A DNA stretch of 64,000 nt, taken from contig NZ_FXAW01000002.1 in NCBI RefSeq assembly GCF_900177665.1, positions 248,001 through 312,000 of the forward strand, written 5' to 3'. This stretch comes from Marivirga sericea (GTDB lineage Bacteria; Bacteroidota; Bacteroidia; Cytophagales; Cyclobacteriaceae). How positions within the stretch are numbered: position 1 is the stretch's first letter; each line of letters opens with the position of its first letter. The position numbers and the translations under genes are program-made. The notes under the pieces were generated by a model. The model was not told the DNA's origin and did not search any database. It saw nothing but the letters and a program-made list of their open reading frames with translations. Positions 18,516 through 28,167 of this stretch are shown here, piece by piece.

Positions 18516-19088
18516 TTATATGTTATCCAATGTGTTTCTTTTTCTATCAATAGTACTTTTAAACTGAGAAGGTGTCATACCAGTGACTTTTTTAAATTGA
18601 CTACTTAAATGTGCCGAACTGCTGTATCCTAACTGAAAGGCTATTTGGCTCAGTGTAAGTTCATCATAGATCAGCAATTCTTTGATGCGCTCAATTTTCT
18701 GGCGGATGATATATTGCTCAAGGGTAATGCTTTCTACGGATGAAAAAAGCATGCCGAGATATTTATAGTCATAGTTGAGTTGGTCAGCGATCAAATCAGC
18801 CCACTTCACATCTAAAACCTCCTGTGAATGATGAATCTTTTGAACAATCAAATTTTTCATCTGCTCTATCAGTCTGCTTTTGCGATCATCTATAAGCGAA
18901 AAACCCACTGTTTCCAGCCCTTCATTTAACCTGCTTTTTTCTTCATCCCCTAATCCTTTTTTGAGTTCAATCTTACCCAGTTCCACATTTTGAAAGGGTA
19001 TCTCTAATTCTTCCATGAGTTGCTTAACCGCTGTTATACAGCGCGGGCAAACCATATTTTTAATATGTAGAATTTTACTGTCTGTCAT
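18516..19088 (-). CDS. AraC-family regulator with N-terminal HMA-like sensor
   Basis: A 190-residue one-component regulator. Residues 1-75 are HMA-like, with MVCPRC (Cys14, Cys17) in the place of a copper-chaperone loop. Residues 95-190 are an AraC-type double HTH (LTLSQIAFQLGYSSSAHLSS, then FKKVTGMTPSQFK). The layout suggests direct metal sensing by a CxxC site, which is inference. It lies directly upstream of copA. Its own upstream region holds one copy of the motif shared by five units, which suggests autoregulation or cross-control with the paralogue at 47943-48806. Confidence 0.85.
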   Translation of the reverse strand: MTDSKILHIKNMVCPRCITAVKQLMEELEIPFQNVELGKIELKKGLGDEEKSRLNEGLETVGFSLIDDRKSRLIEQMKNLIVQKIHHSQEVLDVKWADLIADQLNYDYKYLGMLFSSVESITLEQYIIRQKIERIKELLIYDELTLSQIAFQLGYSSSAHLSSQFKKVTGMTPSQFKSTIDRKRNTLDNI

Positions 19089-19110
19089 TTAGATATGGCA
19101 TTTATCATCA

Positions 19111-19172
19111 TTTAAATAAACACTTTTTAGTGCGTTATGATTTATAAAATTCGGTGTTTGATGTACGAAATT
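19111..19172 (-). promoter_or_regulatory. Shared promoter motif upstream of the AraC-HMA gene (copy 1)
   Basis: Plus-strand bases 19146-19172 contain GTTTGATGTACGAAATT, matching the consensus CTTTGATGTAYGANATT, with a less conserved left half. It begins 58 bp from the start codon at 19088. A weak -7-like TTTATTTA on the minus strand (19111-19118) lies 27 bp away, poorer than at the other four copies. Confidence 0.6.
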
Positions 19173-19220
19173 ATTGGCTTATACGGTTTGATGGTTCACT
19201 ATTTTTATTCAATGAAAATA

Positions 19221-19661
19221 CTACGAAAAAACAATTTTACGAGCGCATATAAAACTCAGTATTGGATTGACTATAATAGCCAGGAATGGTGACAGTCCTA
19301 TATCTAAGAAAGGTACAACAGGCATTCTTTCATTGTAGCTCCAAAAGTCTAGTTCTACAGCCACCCACTCTGCTGTTAACGAGACTAAGCTGGCCATTAT
19401 GAGGACGATTAGCAATATTTTAAAATTAAAATTTCTAATCCAGTACTTGTCTTTGAGGACAACAGCAACAAGGCCGTATATGATGAATGTGAGTACAACA
19501 TCTCCAATCGTGCATCCGAGGAAGTAGATGCTTTTCATAAAGAGATTGTACTCATTATATAAACCGGCATGAAGGTTTTCCCAGATAAAGTTCAGAACGA
19601 AAGCTATCAGCGCCATCCATGTTAATAAACTTTTAGCTTTAATTGTCTTAGACTCCTCCAT
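19221..19661 (-). CDS. Four-helix integral membrane protein (paralogue of 52393-52911)
   Basis: A 146-residue protein with about four transmembrane helices. Conserved points are AFVLNFIWENLHAGLY in TM1, GDVVLT in TM2, KYWIR at a loop, and EW...FWSYNERMP followed by GLSPF near the C-terminus. The protein at 52393-52911 repeats this pattern (AFVLNFGWEVAHGFLY, YWIR, WSYADTMP, GLSP), so the two form a family. Buried Glu, His and Trp residues could bind a cofactor or metal. I do not recognise a function. A terminator-like hairpin lies between this gene and the operon upstream. Confidence 0.65.
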   Translation of the reverse strand: MEESKTIKAKSLLTWMALIAFVLNFIWENLHAGLYNEYNLFMKSIYFLGCTIGDVVLTFIIYGLVAVVLKDKYWIRNFNFKILLIVLIMASLVSLTAEWVAVELDFWSYNERMPVVPFLDIGLSPFLAIIVNPILSFICARKIVFS

Positions 19662-19671
19662 GTTTAAAGTT

Positions 19672-19702
19672 CAGGAATGGCTTTAATGCAATACCATTCC
19701 TG
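19672..19702 (-). terminator. Hairpin closing the 12-gene operon
   Basis: CAGGAATGG (19672-19680) and CCATTCCTG (19694-19702) form a perfect 9-bp stem around a 13-base loop. It lies 11 bp beyond the stop of the minus-strand gene at 19714. The next gene starts only 10 bp further on, so some read-through into it is possible. Confidence 0.7.
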
Positions 19703-19713
19703 CTATTCTGATT

Positions 19714-20667
19714 TTACAGTGATTTCACCTCAAAAGAAACCTTCAGCTTTTCCCATACGATAGTTACTTCTGCTGTTGAATTGCCCGTTTCATTCACCGC
19801 ATAGGTAAGCGCTTCCTGGTTTTCTGATAGTTTCTCAGGGTTCACTTTTATTCTTACTACATCAAGGGATGGATCATAGTCATCACTCATGTGCTGATCC
19901 CAGTTTTTATTGATGATCAACGTCCATTCCTTTTCACCCGGAATAGTGAAAAAACCATATTTACCGGCAGGAACTTTGGTACTATTGATCTCTACATCTT
20001 CAGAAAAGTTGATGGCTGTTGCTCTGTGCGCGCCCGTGGCCCACACTTTATCGTATTCTACCAGACCTCCCCAGATTGTTCTCCCTCGCACACTTGGGGA
20101 AGAATAATCAATATGTATATGTGTATTTCCTGCATTTCCCATAGCTGCCGTCTTTGGACTCTTGGGTTTAGGCTTATCATCATTTACAGCACCATGTGCA
20201 GCATGATCAGTTGCGACCTTCTTACAGCCTCTGGAAAACTGTAAGTGAACGATCTTCCACATATCACCTTCTACTTGCATGGAAAGGGTCACCAATCCGG
20301 CAGAATTGATCTGTTGGCCTTGCATTTCGCCCTTAATCAAATAATTGCCTCGCAATAGCGCCATTTCTTTGTTAACCAAGGATTCAGCTATTTCGATATC
20401 GAAGGTCATGTTTGCCATTTCTTCAATTTCTTTTCCCAAATGACCGTCTCTATAGTGCTCCCAGGAATCATCAACCGATCCCTGTTCGTATATTTTTGCT
20501 TTTGGAGAGAAAACTGCATTCAACGGCTCTAAATTTTTATCATTTACTGAACTGACAAATAAGTCCAGCACTTCGTTGGCTGTATTTTGGGGTTTGACTG
20601 AATCATTGCAGGAAAACATTAATCCTGATAAAGCCAAAATAGTGGTGGTAAATAATTTTTTCATCAT
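19714..20667 (-). CDS. Lipoprotein with NTF2/SnoaL-like and DUF2911 domains
   Basis: A 317-residue lipoprotein (lipobox ending LMFSC20). Residues 30-150 resemble a SnoaL/DUF4440 cone fold (VLDLFVSSVNDKNLEPL, FSPKAKIYEQG). Residues 180-317 are DUF2911, with IDYSSPSVRGRTIWGG, WATGAHRATAINFSEDV and GKYGFFTIPG as family hallmarks. The DUF2911 family is common in Bacteroidota envelopes and has no proven activity. A related SnoaL-type lipoprotein without DUF2911 lies at 60965-61468. This is the last gene of the 12-gene operon, 24 bp after the aldolase and just before a hairpin. Confidence 0.8.
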   Translation of the reverse strand: MMKKLFTTTILALSGLMFSCNDSVKPQNTANEVLDLFVSSVNDKNLEPLNAVFSPKAKIYEQGSVDDSWEHYRDGHLGKEIEEMANMTFDIEIAESLVNKEMALLRGNYLIKGEMQGQQINSAGLVTLSMQVEGDMWKIVHLQFSRGCKKVATDHAAHGAVNDDKPKPKSPKTAAMGNAGNTHIHIDYSSPSVRGRTIWGGLVEYDKVWATGAHRATAINFSEDVEINSTKVPAGKYGFFTIPGEKEWTLIINKNWDQHMSDDYDPSLDVVRIKVNPEKLSENQEALTYAVNETGNSTAEVTIVWEKLKVSFEVKSL

Positions 20668-20691
20668 AGTTACTGGTTTAGTTATAAATAG

Positions 20692-21744
20692 TTAAGCAAT
20701 AGTAATTTCTTTATCAAGGTAAACCTGCTGGATCAAATTAAGCAGTTCAATACCTTCCTTTCTGGGTCTTTGGAATGCTTTTCTACCCGAGATAAGGCCC
20801 ATTCCCCCGGCTCGTTTATTAATTACAGCTGTTTTTACGGCTTCAGCATAGTCCGAATCACCGGATGATGCCCCTCCCGAGTTGATCAGGCCTATCTTGC
20901 CCATGTAGCAGTTGGCTACCTGGTACCTGCAGAGATCAATGGGATGATCAGAAGTATACTTCTCATACATTTCTTTAGAAGTCTTACCAAAATCCAAAGC
21001 CTTGAAACCACCATTTGTTTCAGGCAGCTTTTGTTTGATAATATCTGCCTGAATGGTCACTCCCAGATGGTTGGCCTGGCCTGTGAGGTCAGCGGCTGTA
21101 TGGTAATCCTTGTCCTTGGTTTTGAAGGCTTCATTTCGGGTATAACACCACAAGATAGTGGCCATCCCTAATTCATGGGCATAAGCAAAGGCTTCTGAAA
21201 TTTCACGGATCTGCCGGTTTGACTCTGCCGACCCAAAGTATACGGTAGCCCCAATGGCGCAAGCTCCCATGTTCCAGGCATCCTTTACTGTTCCAAATAA
21301 GATCTGGTCATGCTTGTTGGGATAGGTTAGCAGCTCATTATGGTTGATTTTTACGATATAAGGAATTTTATGCGCATACTTTCGGGCGGTAAGCCCTAAT
21401 ACACCAAAGGTAGAGGCTACCCCGTTACAACCTGCTTCCAAACCAAGCTGTACAATATTCTCAGGATCAAAGTAGTCCGGATTGGGGCCAAAAGCACTCC
21501 CAGCGGAATGTTCAATGCCCTGATCTACCGGAAGAATTGACAAGTAGCCCGTGCCTGCCAGGTTACCACTATTATACAATCTTGATAGTGAATTAAGCAC
21601 CTGCGGATTTCTGTTTGTATTCAGAAAAACCTGATCCAGATAATCCGGTCCGGGTATGGTAAGCCTTGTTTTGTCAATGGTTTTACAAGTATGTTGCAGC
21701 AGATATTCTGCCTGATCTCCTAAGTATTCCGTTATTTCTTTCAT
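20692..21744 (-). CDS. fbaB: Class I fructose-bisphosphate aldolase (DhnA/FbaB type)
   Basis: A 350-residue TIM-barrel enzyme cleaving or forming fructose-1,6-bisphosphate through a Schiff base. The lysine in [10 protein letters not shown] is the likely catalytic residue. Other family points are [10 protein letters not shown] near residue 75, [15 protein letters not shown], and [13 protein letters not shown] plus [12 protein letters not shown], the phosphate-binding part. It is the bacterial/archaeal DhnA-type aldolase rather than the zinc enzyme. It lies in the 12-gene operon, 22 bp after the MFS gene. A scar of a second copy is present at 51972-52055. Confidence 0.93.
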   Translation of the reverse strand: MKEITEYLGDQAEYLLQHTCKTIDKTRLTIPGPDYLDQVFLNTNRNPQVLNSLSRLYNSGNLAGTGYLSILPVDQGIEHSAGSAFGPNPDYFDPENIVQLGLEAGCNGVASTFGVLGLTARKYAHKIPYIVKINHNELLTYPNKHDQILFGTVKDAWNMGACAIGATVYFGSAESNRQIREISEAFAYAHELGMATILWCYTRNEAFKTKDKDYHTAADLTGQANHLGVTIQADIIKQKLPETNGGFKALDFGKTSKEMYEKYTSDHPIDLCRYQVANCYMGKIGLINSGGASSGDSDYAEAVKTAVINKRAGGMGLISGRKAFQRPRKEGIELLNLIQQVYLDKEITIA

Positions 21745-21766
21745 CTCTGTTGTATTTAATGGTAAG

Positions 21767-22996
21767 CTAAGATTTATTGAGTTTTAGTCCCGGCATAATC
21801 AAAATAGTCACCAACAGCAGGGTTATCCCGATAATCAAAAATGGCCATGAGTTACCAAAAGAATAAATCCACATACCCAACAATGGCCCCAGCACCTGAC
21901 CGATGCTATTGGTAGAGGTTTGGGTGGATAAATAAGTCCCTGTATTATTTTCATCAATGAACGAGATCGAGGCTATGAGGTTTGGTGTTACCATTGCACC
22001 GCCTGTTGCAAAAATTATGATCATTGAGAATACATAGTAGTCAGCTTTAATCAATGTGAACAACCCCATCGATAAGGCAGCCAATAAAAAACCGATAATC
22101 AGTTGCAATTTCATGGGTAGTATATTTTCATCAAAACTGGCAAATAAAGGTTGCAAAATGGCCATTATCAAGCCACAAAGCATAAACCCAAGACCTACCT
22201 GTGTGGCATCAAAGATGAGTATATCTTTGGCGTACACGGAAAAAACAGTTTCAAATAGCGTAACAGCTAATTGTATTACTAATGATAGTAACAAGAGCTT
22301 TAAGAAGACAGTATTAGCCAACATCCCTGTTGTTTTGAGTTTCCCTTGCTGCTTATTTGTGTGCTGTTTCTTTGGTTTTTTGAGCCACAGCATAACGACT
22401 ACCAAAGCGACTATTCCTAACAAAGCGATGGCCAAAAAAGGTACACTGAACCTGTTCAAGAGGAAGTGGCCTATTGCTGTATTGAAATGAAGGTTGGTTT
22501 GTGCCAGGTACCCACCAATCATTGGCCCGGCAATGACACCCGCGCTGACAGCCACTCCTGACCAGGCTAGTATTTTTCTTCGTTGTTTACTATTTGTAAG
22601 GTCACTTAGGTAAGCATTACTCGCGGGTATAACAGCAGATGAGAATATTCCTCCAAGGATTCTTGCTACATATAGGATGGTCAAAGAATTTGCCAGCCCC
22701 GTCATAATCTGCATCAAGGCAAAGCCAGCCAGACCCATAACGATGAGCACTTTCCGACCGAAACGGTCGGATAGCTTACCCCAAACTACAGCAAATAGCA
22801 GTTGAAAAAATGGGTAAATACTGGTAAGGATGCCTATGTGATAGTTGATATTTTCGTCAGATACCACTCCGGACTTTAGAGCAAGTCGTTCCGTATAGTA
22901 GGGCAAAACGGGCAGCAGTACGCCATACCCACTCATTACTACAAAAATACTTAATAGGACTATAATTATCCCGCCAAGCATTTCACGATTACCCAT
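21767..22996 (-). CDS. MFS transporter
   Basis: A 409-residue protein with about 12 transmembrane helices. The MFS motif A is clear between TM2 and TM3 ([13 protein letters not shown]), and TM5 shows [14 protein letters not shown], similar to motif C of drug/H+ antiporters such as TetA-like proteins. The substrate is unknown. Its start codon overlaps the stop of the CopB gene by 1 bp, so it is translated from the same mRNA. An export role for a metabolite or toxicant in the stress operon is inference. Confidence 0.88.
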   Translation of the reverse strand: MGNREMLGGIIIVLLSIFVVMSGYGVLLPVLPYYTERLALKSGVVSDENINYHIGILTSIYPFFQLLFAVVWGKLSDRFGRKVLIVMGLAGFALMQIMTGLANSLTILYVARILGGIFSSAVIPASNAYLSDLTNSKQRRKILAWSGVAVSAGVIAGPMIGGYLAQTNLHFNTAIGHFLLNRFSVPFLAIALLGIVALVVVMLWLKKPKKQHTNKQQGKLKTTGMLANTVFLKLLLLSLVIQLAVTLFETVFSVYAKDILIFDATQVGLGFMLCGLIMAILQPLFASFDENILPMKLQLIIGFLLAALSMGLFTLIKADYYVFSMIIIFATGGAMVTPNLIASISFIDENNTGTYLSTQTSTNSIGQVLGPLLGMWIYSFGNSWPFLIIGITLLLVTILIMPGLKLNKS

Positions 22997-25083
22997 TATC
23001 TATTACCTATTTTCTTCTTCAACAGCTGCGCATTGATAGCCACTATAATGGTACTCAAACTCATAAATACTGCCCCAACCGCAGGTCCTAATACAAAACC
23101 AGAGGAATAAAGGACCCCTGCCGCGAGTGGAATCGCAATTACATTGTAGCCAGTAGCCCATATCAGGTTTTGTATCATCTTACTGTAAGTGGCTTTGCCA
23201 AATAAAATCAGATTGGCAATATCCTGTGGGTTGCTATTGACCAGAATAATATCTGCCGTTTCGGCTGCTACATCTGTCCCTGACCCTACTGCAATACCTA
23301 CGTTGGCTTGTGCCAAGGCTGGGGCATCATTAACCCCGTCACCAGTCATGGCCACAAACTCACCTTTGCCTTGGAGTTCTTTTACGATTTCCACTTTCTG
23401 ATGAGGAAGCACTTCAGAATAGTAGCCATCCAATCCTAATTTATCACTTACTGCTTTGGCTGTCTTTTCATTATCGCCTGTTGCCATTAACACTTTAATG
23501 TTGTTCTTCTTAAATACTTCGATGGCTTCAGCAGATTCTGCCCTTATTTCGTCTGCCAGTGCAATATAGCCTGCCAATGATCCATCGATTAAAACGAATA
23601 CTACCGTTTCTGCGGCATCACTGTAAGCATCTTCAGGAATAGTTATTTTTTCATCTCGTAAGTATCCTGGACTAACCACTTTTATGTTTTTTCCTTCCAC
23701 TTTTGCTTCCACACCTTTGCCAGTGATGGCATTGAAATTTTCTGGTTGAGGAATGGCCGTTTTACCTTCTTTTACCTTTTTCACAATACCGACCGCAATA
23801 GGATGTTCGGAACTTTGTTCTAACGCACTCGCCAGTCGTAAGACTTCATCCGAAGAGTATTGCTTATCAACTGATTCAACTCGTGTGACTCCAAAATCAC
23901 CTTTGGTCAATGTCCCTGTTTTATCAAAGAGTAAAGTGGAAATCTTTCGGGATTCTTCAAAAGCTGTTCTGTTCCTGATCAGCAAACCATTTTGTGCAGA
24001 AACTGCTGTGGATATGGCAACCACCAATGGGATGGCCAAACCGAGCGCATGAGGACAGGCAATAACCATTACGGTAACCATCCTCTCCAAGGCATATACA
24101 AAAGGAAATCCTAAGAACAACCAAGTGGCCAATGTTCCGAATCCTATTGCCAAGGCAATATAGGTAAGCCACTTAGCAGCACGATCTGAAAGGTTCTGCA
24201 TTTTGGACTTGGACTTTTGTGCTTCCTGGACCAGTGTGATCACTTTATTGAGGTAGCTGTCTTTGCCTGTATGTTCTACTTTTACTTTCAGTGAACCGTT
24301 TCCATTGAGTGAGCCACCAATCACTTTGTTTTCCAATCCTTTTTTAACAGGTTTGGATTCGCCCGTCAGCATGGACTCGTTCAGGTAGCTTTCGCCTTCT
24401 ACAATAATTCCATCGGCAGGCACTTTTTCTCCCGGTTTGATCAGGATTATATCATCTTTTTGCAGGTCTTCTAATTTTACCTCTTCAATACTATCACCTT
24501 TCACTCTATGTGCTTCTGAAGGCATCATACTCACGAGTAGTTGCAAGGCTTTTGAAGCGCCAAGCACGGATTTCATCTCCAGCCAGTGGCCGACAAGCAT
24601 GATATCAATTAAAGTGGCGAGCTCCCAGAAAAAATCCTCCCCTTCAAGGCCGAAAACTGTTGCAGAACTATAAAAATACGCAACACTAATGGCCATGGAT
24701 ATTAAAGTCATCATGCCCGGGGCACCTTCTTTCAACTCATCCTTCAATCCTTTTAGAAAAGGCCAGCCTCCGTAAAAATAAACTATGGTAGAGAGTCCGA
24801 ACAGAATATAAGAATTGCCCGGCAACAGCCAATCGTAACCTAAAAATCTCTGGATCATCGGAGAAAAAGTAAGTATTGGAATGGTAAGTACCAGGGATAT
24901 CCAAAACCGCTTTTTGAAATCTTCTATCATCATTTTGTGATGATCGTGTCCCATATCACCATGTCCGGGATTGTGGTCAGAATGACCAACATGGTCATGA
25001 CCTTCATGTCCGGAATGATTTTCATGCTTTTTACTTTCTTCGTGCTTATGGTGTTTGTGATTATGCTCTTTATGATTTTCCAT
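22996..25083 (-). CDS. copB: CopB-type P1B ATPase with histidine-rich N-terminus
   Basis: A 695-residue inner-membrane pump. Residues 1-50 are His-rich (HKHHKHEE, HDHVGHSDHNPGHGD) instead of an HMA domain. The ion-path motif is CPH at residues 343-345, the phosphorylated Asp is D387 in DKTGTLTKG, and TGDNEKTA and GDGVNDAPAL follow. CPH with a His-rich tail defines P1B-3 pumps that export Cu(II)/Cu(I)/Ag. It complements the CPC-type pump at 16105-18369. It lies in the 12-gene operon between PPK2 (12-bp gap) and MFS (1-bp overlap). Confidence 0.95.
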   Translation of the reverse strand: MENHKEHNHKHHKHEESKKHENHSGHEGHDHVGHSDHNPGHGDMGHDHHKMMIEDFKKRFWISLVLTIPILTFSPMIQRFLGYDWLLPGNSYILFGLSTIVYFYGGWPFLKGLKDELKEGAPGMMTLISMAISVAYFYSSATVFGLEGEDFFWELATLIDIMLVGHWLEMKSVLGASKALQLLVSMMPSEAHRVKGDSIEEVKLEDLQKDDIILIKPGEKVPADGIIVEGESYLNESMLTGESKPVKKGLENKVIGGSLNGNGSLKVKVEHTGKDSYLNKVITLVQEAQKSKSKMQNLSDRAAKWLTYIALAIGFGTLATWLFLGFPFVYALERMVTVMVIACPHALGLAIPLVVAISTAVSAQNGLLIRNRTAFEESRKISTLLFDKTGTLTKGDFGVTRVESVDKQYSSDEVLRLASALEQSSEHPIAVGIVKKVKEGKTAIPQPENFNAITGKGVEAKVEGKNIKVVSPGYLRDEKITIPEDAYSDAAETVVFVLIDGSLAGYIALADEIRAESAEAIEVFKKNNIKVLMATGDNEKTAKAVSDKLGLDGYYSEVLPHQKVEIVKELQGKGEFVAMTGDGVNDAPALAQANVGIAVGSGTDVAAETADIILVNSNPQDIANLILFGKATYSKMIQNLIWATGYNVIAIPLAAGVLYSSGFVLGPAVGAVFMSLSTIIVAINAQLLKKKIGNR

Positions 25084-25095
25084 AACGTCTATATT

Positions 25096-25827
25096 TTATT
25101 TGTCGGGGTACTCTAAATTAAGTTTTTCAAGCTGTTCGGCTAAAATTTTGGCAGCTGTATAATTACGAAACCAGCGCTTGTCTGCAGGGATGATATGCCA
25201 GGGCAAGTGATCACAGGCATTAAGTACTGTATGGTATACTTTCCTAAAATCATCCCATTGTTTGGGTATCAGTTCATCTTCCTTCGCGTACTTCCAGCGT
25301 TTGTGTGGTTTCGTTTTACGTTCTTCAATACGCTCTATCTGCTCATCAGCAGATATATGCAGGTAAAATTTTAATATCAATGTATTATTGGCCAGCAGGT
25401 GATGTTCCAGTTCGTTGATCAAATTGATACGGTGCTCCAATACTTCAACTGACAGGCTTTTATTGACGGTAGGCACCAAAATGTCTTCATAGTATGAGCG
25501 ATTAAAGACCTTGATCATTCCTTTTTCTGGAAAGTGGGGATATACACGCCATAAGAAATCATGCTTGACTTCATCTGCGGTAGGTTTCTTAAAAGATTTA
25601 ACCTGCACTCCTTGCGGGTTCATACCGCTAAAGGCATGACGGATTGTACCGTCTTTACCTGAAGTATCAAGACCTTGTAAGACGATAAGCATGCTGTACC
25701 TGCCATCAGCGTAGAATTTATTCTGCAACTGAAAAAGCTCTTTTTGAAGTTTTTTCAGTGTTTTTTTAGTTTCCGCTTTATCAGCATGCTCAGGTGGAAG
25801 GGTGGATATGTGATCTAGCTCAATCAT
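25096..25827 (-). CDS. ppk2: Polyphosphate kinase 2 family phosphotransferase
   Basis: A 243-residue cytoplasmic enzyme. Walker A is GLDTSGKDG at residues 52-60, followed by the PPK2 hallmarks PQGVQVKSFKKPT, RVYPHFPEKG and FNRSYYEDILV (about residue 108). The family transfers phosphate from polyphosphate to nucleotides, making NDPs or NTPs without ATP. Class (AMP, ADP or both) cannot be fixed here. The start overlaps the CxxC gene by 4 bp. Its place among nucleotide-salvage genes fits polyphosphate-driven recharging of nucleotides. Confidence 0.93.
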   Translation of the reverse strand: MIELDHISTLPPEHADKAETKKTLKKLQKELFQLQNKFYADGRYSMLIVLQGLDTSGKDGTIRHAFSGMNPQGVQVKSFKKPTADEVKHDFLWRVYPHFPEKGMIKVFNRSYYEDILVPTVNKSLSVEVLEHRINLINELEHHLLANNTLILKFYLHISADEQIERIEERKTKPHKRWKYAKEDELIPKQWDDFRKVYHTVLNACDHLPWHIIPADKRWFRNYTAAKILAEQLEKLNLEYPDK

Positions 25828-26147
25828 CTATCGGTCATTTTAAGTCTTTGAACCATTGCTTCATTTAGGCTACTACTGTATAACCCATAAGCATCAACCA
25901 ATACACCCTTCATACCATTCTTACCGCTTATGGCAAACACAATGCTATTGTCATCAGGGTTACTCATGCCTTCGAACCGATAAAAAGCATCCACTTCAAA
26001 ATCTTCCGGATGTAATTGTAGTTTGGAAGTGAGGCATTCCAAACATTCAGGCTTTAGATTGAAGTCTTCTGTATAACCTTCTTTTCTCAAGGCGTTAGTA
26101 GCTTCGCTCAGTGTGTCGTAAGATGTATTGCTATTTGCTTTGGTCAT
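25824..26147 (-). CDS. Small CxxC domain protein (often mislabelled PRPP synthetase)
   Basis: A 107-residue soluble protein. The ATG at 26147 avoids overlap with the permease gene. Pattern: an N-terminal helix (DTLSEATNALRKEGYTEDFN), KPECLECL with Cys35 and Cys38, YRFEGMSNPDD, then GMKGVLVDAYGLYSSSL. Relatives of this size are commonly annotated phosphoribosylpyrophosphate synthetase, but no PRPP-loop or other synthase motif is present, so that label is unsupported. The same domain is found alone at 50371-50673 and as the C-terminus of an AraC-HMA regulator (47943-48806). This suggests a sensing or binding domain for metal or redox state. Confidence 0.8.
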   Translation of the reverse strand: MTKANSNTSYDTLSEATNALRKEGYTEDFNLKPECLECLTSKLQLHPEDFEVDAFYRFEGMSNPDDNSIVFAISGKNGMKGVLVDAYGLYSSSLNEAMVQRLKMTDR

Positions 26148-26160
26148 GATTTTTAAATTT

Positions 26161-27465
26161 TTAGTCCTTCTCATTTGTTTCCCATTGTAAAAACCACCTT
26201 TCTCCAACAAATACTAAAAACATTAGTACGATGGAAACCACTATTACCAAAGGATCACTGGAGGCCTTTATCCAGAGAAATGCACTCAAAACAATCAGAT
26301 CAAGTAGAATGGCGATCATGACAATTGCTACGTTGACATTTACTTCTTTTCTAAGATTTTTTAAAACGCCCCACTGGAGTATTATATCCATGGTTAAGTA
26401 AAAAATAGCTCCAAGGGAAGCAATACGAGACAGGTCGAAAAATGCCGTGAGCAAAATGGCAATTATTACAGTATAAACTAACAGGTGCTTTTGCAACCCA
26501 CCGGGCATTCCAAAATGTTTATGTGGGATTAGATTTATTTCCGTAAGCATAGCGGTCATCCTTGAAACGGCAAATATACTGGCAATCACCCCTGAAATAG
26601 TAGCTACTATGGCGATACCTACGGTAAACCACAAACCATACTTTCCAAATGCAGGTTTAGAAGCTTCTGCTAGTGAAAAATCTTTTGCAGCAATAATCTC
26701 TGGGATTGACAAATTAGCTGAAACTGCCAAAGCCACAAGTAAATACACCAGAGTGCAAATAAAGAGTGAAATCATAATGGCACGCCCCACGTTTTTATTA
26801 GGGTTCACGATTTCACCACCACTGTTTGTGATAGTAGTAAAGCCCTTAAAAGCCAGAATGGTGAACGCCAAAGCTCCTATGTAACTTGTTAACGTATAAT
26901 CACCAGAAATGGAGGAAGGTAGGGCTTCACTAAATGAAAAACCTGCTGCCCACAGGCCTCCAATAGCGAAGATGGCTAAGCCTCCTATTTTGATAACTGC
27001 CATCATCAGGGAAGACCGTCCAATCACCTTATTGCCAGAAATATTTACTAAAAAAGCAACTACTAATAATAAAACCCCCAAAATAGGTATCCAAATACTA
27101 TTTTCTTGTACATCAAAAAGCTGTAAGGTATAGGATCCAAATGTGCGTGCCACTAAGCTTTCACCAATCACCATTGAAAAAGCCATTAAAAGAGATCCTG
27201 CGGCAGTGATAGTACCTGGCCCATACGCTTTTTTCAGGTACATGGCAATGCCCCCGGCTGATGGATAAGTATTGGATAATTTTATGTAGGTATAAGCACT
27301 AAAGCCAGAGATAATGGCACCTACCAAAAAAGCCAGGGGAAACAAATCTCCTGAAAGATCCGCCACCTGACCAAGTAAGGCAAAAATACCTGCACCTATC
27401 ATCACTCCAGTACCTAGAGCCACAGCTCCAGTTAGACTTAAGCTATTCTTTTTGTAATTTTCCAT
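26161..27465 (-). CDS. APC-family amino acid/amine permease
   Basis: A 434-residue protein with about 12 transmembrane helices. TM1 has the family's unwound segment (GTGVMIGAGIFALLGQ), and SAGGIAMYLKKAYG follows in TM2. TM6 reads AFKGFTTITNSGGEI. Substrate unknown. It is strongly similar along its whole length to the permease at 54751-56067, including the ends (KKNSLSLTGA and SRIASLGAIFYL), so one arose by duplication. It lies within the 12-gene operon with gaps of 13 and 24 bp. Confidence 0.9.
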   Translation of the reverse strand: MENYKKNSLSLTGAVALGTGVMIGAGIFALLGQVADLSGDLFPLAFLVGAIISGFSAYTYIKLSNTYPSAGGIAMYLKKAYGPGTITAAGSLLMAFSMVIGESLVARTFGSYTLQLFDVQENSIWIPILGVLLLVVAFLVNISGNKVIGRSSLMMAVIKIGGLAIFAIGGLWAAGFSFSEALPSSISGDYTLTSYIGALAFTILAFKGFTTITNSGGEIVNPNKNVGRAIMISLFICTLVYLLVALAVSANLSIPEIIAAKDFSLAEASKPAFGKYGLWFTVGIAIVATISGVIASIFAVSRMTAMLTEINLIPHKHFGMPGGLQKHLLVYTVIIAILLTAFFDLSRIASLGAIFYLTMDIILQWGVLKNLRKEVNVNVAIVMIAILLDLIVLSAFLWIKASSDPLVIVVSIVLMFLVFVGERWFLQWETNEKD

Positions 27466-27489
27466 ACTTTTCGTTCAACTATTTAGACA

Positions 27490-28167
27490 CTAATAGCTAT
27501 CGTCATATTCCATCGTAAAATAAGTTCCATCGTCCTGTATGAATTTCTGACGTTGCAATACAAAATTTTCAGTCAGATATTCTTCAACTGAATAGTTGAT
27601 GGTTTTAATTTTCAATCCCATCATGTACGCTTCTATCACTGCTTTACTCCTGATAACCAAATTACCATTTTCTGTCCTCTTATCTCTATCTTTTATTGTA
27701 ATTAGGCTCTTAGAACCGAAAAAACTTAATATTCCTGACTCTATGCTCATCTTCAAATGGATATCCCTCAATTCAGGACTACGTTGCAAATCATACAACT
27801 GTTTAAAATCTTTCGAAGTGACATCCACTGTTATCTTTGCATCACGAGGATCGGCAAACGGAAATACATTCAACAGCACATCAAACTCATTGGGATTGCA
27901 CTGATATGTGGTCGTGTACTTTTCCGTAAGTCGGCCGCTTTCGTCATAAAGCTCTATTATTACCTTTATCCGATAAGTTTTGCCCTCCTGCTCTAACTCT
28001 CCCGTTAAAAATATCTGCTTGCTCTGCAGATCTCCATTTTGATCAAAGTTTTCACGTACTATTCTTTTTTGCGCTATTTGCTCAATGAACATTTCTTTCT
28101 CCTGACCATACAAAATTGCAGGAACAATTTGCAGACATGCTATGATGGTGAGTAGCGCACTACGCAT
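27490..28167 (-). CDS. Secreted hypothetical protein
   Basis: A 225-residue protein with a signal peptide at residues 1-21 (ending ILYGQ). The mature part alternates beta-like stretches (TYRIKVIIELYDESGRL, NLVIRSKAVIEAYMMGLKI) without a recognised motif; two CxxC-free segments and a single Cys are present. The pattern loosely recalls DUF3108-type periplasmic proteins, at low confidence. Its start overlaps the PRPP synthase stop by 8 bp and the APC permease follows after 24 bp, so it is an operon member. Confidence 0.6.
   Translation of the reverse strand: MRSALLTIIACLQIVPAILYGQEKEMFIEQIAQKRIVRENFDQNGDLQSKQIFLTGELEQEGKTYRIKVIIELYDESGRLTEKYTTTYQCNPNEFDVLLNVFPFADPRDAKITVDVTSKDFKQLYDLQRSPELRDIHLKMSIESGILSFFGSKSLITIKDRDKRTENGNLVIRSKAVIEAYMMGLKIKTINYSVEEYLTENFVLQRQKFIQDDGTYFTMEYDDSY

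Noticed and set aside
25824-26147. Annotation as phosphoribosylpyrophosphate synthetase
   Set aside because: At 107 residues it lacks the PRPP loop and ATP motifs. The real PRPP synthase is at 28160-29056.
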